The notes beneath the pieces were generated by a model that saw only the letters and a list, made by a program, of their open reading frames with translations, was not told where the DNA came from and searched no databases. From Bryoerythrophyllum caledonicum (Eukaryota; Streptophyta; Bryopsida; Pottiales; Pottiaceae), in assembly GCA_963971425.1 (NCBI GenBank), contig OZ020518.1, forward strand, positions 1,748,263-1,812,262: a stretch of DNA of 64,000 nucleotides, given 5' to 3'. Within the stretch, counting starts at the first letter, position 1, and each line of letters begins with the position of its first letter. Below are positions 57,475 through 64,000 of the stretch, piece after piece. The position numbers and the translations under genes are program-made.

Positions 57475-58443
57475 TTAAATATATGGTGAGAGGAGATAAT
57501 TATAGTATTATTTTCTGGTGATAGCCAATAGAATTACAATTCCAACCCAAGTGATTTCATATTTTTTTGATGAAAATTGAATCAATTATGAATTTTCAAA
57601 CTATCCAACCATGTTTAGTGGGTGGCCAGCAATAGGTACCTCCAATAACCAACGACCAAAAGTAAGGGTCGTGACTAATAGAAAACCTCCATTTGGAGCT
57701 GAGTTGGTGGTAATGGAATGGAAGAGGGTAACTTGGATATGCCCCAATTTTATAGGCGTTGGTTATGGGTGTAGGTTTGTTATTAGGGGGGCCTTACCAT
57801 ACATGAAAGTGCAGCAGCTGAATTTGCAATAAGACATGCATAAGACATGCATAAGATTGCATTGTTTCATTTCCTGACATCCTAACCCTATCAAATCAGG
57901 CAGGTTAAACGTTGACTTGAGAAAGTTCAAAATTTGAATCTGCTCGCTGACTAAATTACCCATGGGCGATGCCACTTGTGAAATAGCCACATGAAGGACC
58001 ACAGCTGAATTTACAAAAGACATGCATAAGACATGCAAGGAGATGTATTAGAGAAAGCTGACATGCGCAGGAGATGCATAAGATATGCATAGCATACGCA
58101 CAAGAGATAGACAGGAGGTGCATGAGATATGGAATGACCACACGGAGGCTGGGGTGGAGAAACACAAGATGTGAAATGAGCACATCCAGGCTCGGGTTGA
58201 GAATCAGTTTGCCACATTTGTCATGCCTCAGAGGAGACAACATACAGTTTATGTTTTGTATTCTACATTCTTGATGGCACACAGCCCACAGCCCACAGCC
58301 CACAGCGCACAAGAGGGTCCACTTTCGTGACTTTCATGTCCCCATGAAAATGGGCACTACAGGAAAATGCAATTCTGTCAAAGCACGTCACCTAAGTATA
58401 TACTTAATGGTAAGGCTTGGTACTTCAGCCTTAGACTCGAGCA
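57475..58443. other. PRP-R upstream region
   Basis: Mirror of 10781-11749: ATGCAT-rich DNA and the CACAGCC repeat run (58279-58308). It probably contains the PRP promoter and enhancers. Confidence 0.45.
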
Positions 58444-58451
58444 CTATAAAG
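58444..58451 (+). promoter_or_regulatory. TATA box of PRP-R
   Basis: CTATAAAG about 64 bp before the ATG, followed by a CT-rich leader. Identical to PRP-L. Confidence 0.7.
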
Positions 58452-58514
58452 ACCACACCCCATTCTCCACTCTTCCCACCTCTCTCTCTCTCTCTCATTC
58501 ACTCATCTCTGGCC

Positions 58515-58865
58515 ATGGCTCCCTTGAGGATGTGCCTGGCTGTTCTGCTGGCCCTGGTGGTGGTTTTTGTTGGGGCTCCAGCGGATGCTAGGGGGCGTGA
58601 CTTGACGGGACACCATCCTCCAAAGTACGAGAAGCCTCCTCCCAAGTATCACAAGCCTCCTCCGAAGTACGAGAAGCCTCCTCCCAAGTACCACAAGCCT
58701 CCTCCAAAGTACGAGAAGCCTCCTCCCAAGTACGTGAAGCCTCCTCCCAAGTACGAGAAGCCTCCTCCCAAGTACCACAAGCCTCCTCCCAAGTACGAGA
58801 AGCCTCCTCCCAAGTACCACAAGCCTCCTCCCAAGTACGAGAAGCCTCCTCCGAAGCATTGGTAG
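58515..58865 (+). CDS. Secreted proline-rich cell-wall protein, 11-heptad copy (PRP-R)
   Basis: 116 residues from the ATG at 58515. The signal peptide (MAPLRM, Leu/Val core, APADARG) and the C-terminal PPPKHW are identical to PRP-L. The repeat region has 11 heptads against 15, an exact loss (or gain in PRP-L) of 28 residues or 84 bp, in frame. The first eight heptads match in order (E,H,E,H,E,V,E,H); the missing block includes the second PPPKYVK. Promoter and leader are conserved, so both copies may be expressed. Confidence 0.85.
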   Translation: MAPLRMCLAVLLALVVVFVGAPADARGRDLTGHHPPKYEKPPPKYHKPPPKYEKPPPKYHKPPPKYEKPPPKYVKPPPKYEKPPPKYHKPPPKYEKPPPKYHKPPPKYEKPPPKHW

Positions 58866-60829
58866 ATGTGCAACATGGAGCCTGGACTTGGGTTCAAATT
58901 CACGAACCTGTGGTAAGCTACGGTTAACATTTGATCACTTTTTGTGTGTCATTTTTGGATGGACTGAACTTGTACCAATAGCTTAGCAAATTTCATGAAG
59001 TCATCCAAATTTCCCTGTTGATGTCCCTACTTCATAGAGTTATTCCCTACATTAGCAGCTTCTCCTACCTATGACATGAGTTTCTACTAATTCTAGCAGC
59101 TCCTCTCTAAACATGGATATGTTGTGTATTTGAACCCACCTTCAACCTCAAATTTAAAGCAATGAATATGATCTCCATAATTTGCTCTGGATATTGACTG
59201 GCAATTGGTTTGTGAATTCCAGGTAGCTGAGACGCTTGAAGGAGTTGAAGGGTGAAGAAATCAATAGAACAGTCTGTTGGAGTCTTTTAAACAGAATATG
59301 TGTTGTGTTTGTGACCGTTATGTTGTCGCATTTGGCGCCAGGTGCAGCTTGAGACATGTTAATATTGCAAGTGGTGATGTTTTGGTCGATATTATGTTAG
59401 TTGCATCAACAGTAAGGTTTCAGCGCCAGTAGCGGTAGCCTGATGGATGAATCAGGAGAAGTACTATGAGTCGTAACTTGGCTTCTTGCTGTAGTGGCTC
59501 ATAAGTACTGAATAAAACTGCTCAGAAACTCTGGGCCCAGTTCTTCCGTGTCAAGAATCTGGTTATGAGCTGAGTTATGGACATCGTTCTGTGTCAAGAG
59601 TGCCTTGTTGTATCCTCAGGCAGAGTGTTCAAACCAATTCTGCCTCTCACCTGTGAAGGTAAACCGGTAGCGCTTTGAGTAGATGTATCATGTTGCAGTA
59701 GTCATGTGTAGCACTTTGGGTATAACCATCGCTGGAGATGCACTGGTAGAGATCTGGACTTCTACAGCTCGTAATGGAGGATGCTGCGGAAGCAGTGTTG
59801 CACTTTGGAGAGTGCCTTGTTGAATCCGCAGGCAGATCATTTGAATTTGGGTGTTTAAACCGATTCTGCCTACCACCTGTGAAGGAGAAACGATGGCTCT
59901 TCTGCATAAATATTCATGTTGCAGAAAGTGTGTAAGGATCTACCAAACTTCCCCGGAGATGCACTGGTAGAAATCATGAAGACAACCCTGCCTCGATGAG
60001 GATTTGGGTGAACCGCTTCAACTAGAATGTTGGCCTAAGTTTTGGACGAGTGGAGATATAATGTTGCAAACTAAGGACAAGTTGACACATTTGCTGTAAA
60101 CATACTAACTTGGGAGATTTGTTTATTTTCTTGAAGATTATATATGAGATACCCCACGCGTTGTTCAGTGTCGTACATAATTAATTCACAATGGAGAATG
60201 TTCAAAAAGTCTGGAAAATTCAAGAGATTCGTCTAGGCGATACCCATGTAATGCTTGCATCATATATAGGTGATACCCATCTAATATATGTATGTGATAA
60301 CCATACAATACCTTAAGTGATATCCATTGTGATTTGGAAAAACTAATAATTCCGCACGGAGATGCCGAACCAGACCATGCGTATGGTAACCGCGTGTATG
60401 ATAACTTGCTCATAGCCGACGCACCAATACACATGGAGTTGTTTTCGACACACCCTTTGGCAAAGTGTCAAAATAATTTGAAAAAAGTGTAACACTTGTA
60501 AAAGAGTGGAATAGAGTGGAATTTAGAGTGTCAAAAACCAACACCATTTGTGCTAGTGATGCTACTTATCAGTTACTATACAACCAATGAGTACTAGCGC
60601 CATCTCTTAATCACAACACTTGGAATTCAAGGTTTGAGGTGCATGAGTGTCACGTTTAACAAGCATCCACCAGTCACATGCCAGTTCAGTCTACATAATT
60701 TCATTGCCTTCCTTGAATTTGAGATCAACATCTGGACAAAGTCAATTGCTTTTGATCAAGAAAAATTCTAAGAGTTCAAGTTTTTAGTCTAAGGTGGAGG
60801 ATACTACACTATCTATGGGATTTAGTGTT
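58866..60829. other. PRP-R 3' side, non-coding arm DNA
   Basis: Mirror of 8313-10274. No gene seen. Confidence 0.5.
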
Positions 60830-61262
60830 AGAGCATCGCTAGTAGTGAGGACAACCGTCACCGCAGGAGGGCTTTAAGCGGCATCGGGTCTCTAGAGCTG
60901 AAAGTGGCTCTCCACTAGCAACCCCGCAAAACTAGAAAAGTGGCGTTTGTCTCTTCACATATACAATTTAATGCTACACTGAAGGCTTTTTGGCGTGTCA
61001 TTTTTTATTCAGTGTATATCCTTCAAAGTCATCATTACATCTCATAACCAGCTGACAACCAGTCATCTTACGATTTTGGCTATAGCGTGGTGTGAGGATT
61101 GAACATTGCGAGACGCGGTATGTCGTGGTCCAAGGGAACCAAGGTGGGATTTTGAGGGTTGTTGGGGCGATGACCACAAAATGAACTTGAATGTAGGTTG
61201 TGGACTATATTTGGACTTTGCAAATGACATGTTTCCGGGTTGTTGTTGGCAATGCTCTTAGC
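60830..61262. mobile_element. Possible MITE (right arm counterpart of 7880-8312)
   Basis: Same AGAGCATYGC-type ends in inverted orientation; one amino-acid-level difference from the left copy in the shadow ORF. Confidence 0.35.
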
Positions 61263-63134
61263 AACGCTAGATACAAACACTAACACTAAATATAAACATA
61301 GGCGGAAATGTGGCTAACGCTATTTATCAAATTTGAGTAGAAAAAAGTTATATGTGTACATTTAGCATGAGGCCTCTCCAATGCCCTTGCTTGGCTTGAC
61401 ATTTGTTGATGATTTAACTTGTTGTATCGCACACACTAAATTTCAACTTGCTTATATATAGAGTGAACTACATTATGAGATGACTATCAGTAAATGTCAA
61501 GCTATACCTAACACCATCGTTAGTGTAGTTTTGTGTGGAGCATGTAGTCATGTAAGCCATTTTTCTAGGTTTTGTGGTGTTGCCAGATTTTCAACAAAAA
61601 ATTTCTAATGGTACTAGAATAGTACTAGCAAGAAAAGCTATTATCACTCCTAATTCTATGACATATTTATCCAAAGTAGTGTATAGCTCATCTACACCTA
61701 AAATTTTTCATCCAAATGGCCATAAACTCAAACTTAGTAGGCATTTTCTAGCAAATGAAAATCTTGGAATCAAGAATGTTGAGAGAAAACTTCAAAAATT
61801 AGAAGAACAAAATCACCACGCCCGTGATGTTTTGCCTCTAGGCTGTAATTGTCTCCATAAAATGTCCATGACTCCTTAGTTCTTAAACTAACAACCTTCT
61901 ACAAGGATTGTACATGATATAACAGTAAAGTGGAGTGCTCAGAAACCGCACAAATTTTCAGTACGCAGCCAGTTTAGATGGAGAAATTTGGGAACTAATT
62001 TTCCCTGATTGGCCAAGTATGAAGGAGGTAAGTCCAACTATTTTTAATTTTTTTGGGCGTGTCCTGAATTAGTTACAAATAAAAAAGGGTTTAGAGTAGC
62101 ACGGCCCTGACACAACTATAGAGTCCTTGTAGAGGTGTGCTACAAAGTCTGACCAACTGTCCACAATGGATTAGCTCAAAAATAAACTACAGTGCTACTG
62201 AACTACACAAGGTGAGCCAGAGCCTGTACAAAAATGGAACCAAGTTTCAGCCACGTCCCATGTTGGAACTCGCCCTCTGCTGTGGATGTACCGGCAAATG
62301 AAGGCCATGCACTGTGCTGGGGTACTGCAGTGATCGCGCCCAGGCCCCACATGCCGGACCTCTCGACCAACTGGTCGCACATGCCCGCTCCGCCTGTGTC
62401 CGTGGACTCTCCACCGCGGCACCCAGATCCGTCAGGTGAGGGCCTCCTTCCCAGTTGGATTCACATGCCCGCTCCGCCTATGTCCACGGACTCTCAACCC
62501 CGGTACCTTGATCCGTCCTCTGAGGACCCAACTCCGTGGTAATGAAAACCAGGTGACACAGAGTAGTGTGGCATCCATGCAGATTGACCGTTGCATGCAT
62601 CATTCAAATTGAACGTTAGAGAGGGAGGGGAGAAGGACCACGTGAGAGGATTGTAGAAATATTGTGAACTCATGCATGGTGGGAGGTTGAACTGCGGAGG
62701 TGGGAAGGGTGGTAGTTGCTGGCCTGTGGCAGAGGTTTGTAAACCCCCACCACCCCTCGATCCGCTGCGAGATGCACTGCCCGCAGCAACATAGACTACT
62801 GTAGCACCCCATGTCCGTATGCCTGATCCGACCTCACCTGCGATGTTCGCAACCTCCACCGCTGGGACTGATCCACTCCGCTTGCGCCCTATATCCATGC
62901 ACGCACGCCGCTCTGGCTCAGCGCGCTCCTCCTACCGCTTTGCCTCCCCCTACACGTCGCTCCCTGATCTATAGGTCTCGGTCCTCTTTCTCTTTACATC
63001 ATATCTCCTTAGTATCCTCCCTCTTTGATGCCTTAGGCTTTGCTTCATTTGCATGGGCTTTTCTCTGTGCCAAAAGGCGCTCGCAGCCTTGTGTGTATGT
63101 AGCAGATGTAAGAATCTTGGATTTATTGTAATCC
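61263..63134. other. Non-coding outer right arm, near-identical then diverged from the left arm
   Basis: From 61.26 to about 62.09 kb it matches the left arm almost base for base. Beyond that, differences and indels are frequent (the left arm's 6.67-6.79 kb duplication is arranged differently here, 62390-62480). The minus-strand frame 62494-62898 corresponds to 6249-6653. Confidence 0.5.
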
Positions 63135-64000
63135 AATAGAGGTTGTTGCCGTTTTCGCTTCCTTGCAGGGATGATTTAAGAGAGGGCAAGGAATGTGCTG
63201 ATGTCTTCTTCTTGTTCTTCTTGCAGTTGTGCTTCAAAGTCTGGATCAATTTCCACATTTCTTTCACTTGCGTCGTATGTGGATTCATGAGCATCAAGGA
63301 CATGGACATAGTAATGCACAGGCCGTAGAGGCAATCTGGAGCTTGCACCACCATTGCAGGTGGAGTCTTCACTCACAGGCACCTGCGATTCACCGAAGGG
63401 CACCTGCAATCCACCAAAGGGTACCTGCGATGGAGTTGCAGCTTCGTCGATGTCAGAGTCGGAGGCGGAGTCAACAGCCTCATCGACGTCGGTAGTGATA
63501 CCGGCCTCGCCGGTGACAGGTACGTATTGTGTCAACAGGCAACCGGTCTGGCCGGTGGGCTCACTGGGGCCAGTCTCCCGGTGAGGTGTTGGGCCGGTCA
63601 CCCCACCCTCTTCAAACCTAGCGGCAGTTGTCATCGCAGACAGAGTTGTGCCACGGTGCAGAGGCTAGATCCCAGTTAATCTAAAACCCGATTTAATGTT
63701 TTTAGGATGGAGAGCTACTTTCAAAGCCTATATTGTCCGCTCACATAAATCTTGCTTCCCTACACGTTTGTTTATATTCATCAAGGCCCAAGCATCTCTA
63801 ATTTTTCTAAACGCAGTCTTGAAAGGTTTGAAGCATGCCACATCTAGAGCCTGTAGTGCATGACTAGTATGTGAATGTAATGAGACAATGTCAAGTCCTC
63901 ATTCCATAGAAATTTTCACCACTTCTAACGTCACATGGGAGTTGTGTCTATCTAAAATCAGTAGGTGTCTATTTGTTAGATCTAAACCAGGTTCTCCTCT
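63135..64000 (-). pseudogene. Pogo/CENP-B-like (DDE_1) transposase, C-terminal half, right copy (runs off window)
   Basis: Read from 64000 downward the frame gives LLILDRHNSHVTLEVVKIS (second catalytic Asp, then the conserved His), SLHSHTSHALQALDVACF (third catalytic Asp in ALDV), FKTAFRKIRDAW, ALHPKNIKSGFRLTGI, and the acidic tail DISTFLALS. Three in-frame stops (after SME, ERTI and LTGI) sit where Trp codons are expected, so each is explained by one G-to-A change on this strand. A further TAA ends the 63634-63176 ORF. DDE_1 enzymes cut and paste Tc1/pogo-type transposons. The N-terminal DNA-binding domain and first Asp lie outside the window. Confidence 0.85.

Larger units (their letters stand above)
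44405..63837 (-). repeat. Right arm of giant palindrome (counterpart 5304-29300)
   Basis: Reverse complement of the left arm without the 12.4-kb hAT and with a separate ~7.7-kb insertion at about 47160-54895. Net length is about 11.7 kb. Homology begins directly after LINE-B. At the outer side the pogo-like gene continues past the point where the left arm meets LINE-A, so the true outer limit may lie beyond the window. Confidence 0.93.

Overview
Eukaryotic nuclear DNA, most likely from a streptophyte (land plant or close algal relative). The evidence is GT-AG introns, a secreted Pro-Lys-Tyr-rich cell-wall protein gene with a plant-style TATA box, and plant-type hAT, pogo-like and LINE transposons. 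It does not look like an ordinary angiosperm gene region, and I cannot name the genus. No rRNA, tRNA, CRISPR array or bacterial operon was seen. Apart from one host-like gene present twice, the window is nested transposable elements.

Layout. (1) 1-5303: 3' part of a LINE (LINE-A) with RT, RNase H and a hairpin-rich 3' end. (2) 5304-29300: left arm of a very large inverted repeat. It holds the C-terminal end of a pogo/CENP-B-like transposase gene, a proline-rich protein gene (PRP-L), several TIR elements and a small hAT. It is split by a 12,373-bp hAT element (16362-28734) with perfect 13-bp TIRs and an 8-bp target duplication. (3) 29300-44405: central spacer with AT-rich DNA, an unrecognised decayed ORF cluster and a second LINE (LINE-B) carrying a 2A-like motif, an APE endonuclease and RT. 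LINE-B ends abruptly at the arm boundary. (4) 44405 to at least 63837: right arm, the reverse complement of the left arm. It lacks the 12.4-kb hAT (the empty target site is at 45065-45072) but carries its own ~7.7-kb insertion with a six-exon hAT-type transposase pseudogene. Its outer end runs on into more of the pogo-like transposase.

How the parts work together. With the private insertions removed, each arm is about 11.6-11.7 kb. Long inner stretches (about 7.05-15 kb against 46-62 kb) are almost identical, while the outermost 1.7 kb and the innermost part are clearly more diverged. This suggests arm-to-arm gene conversion.

The large hAT is the most unusual object. Besides its decayed transposase it carries a RING-like gene, two paralogous genes of unknown family, and a protein-kinase-like gene. 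Repeated GC-rich GACGTC clusters lie near both ends and upstream of most of these genes, so it looks like a cargo-bearing transposon. Most transposon ORFs are interrupted by stops or frameshifts. The apparently intact ORFs are the PRP genes, the RING-like ORF and one unknown gene.
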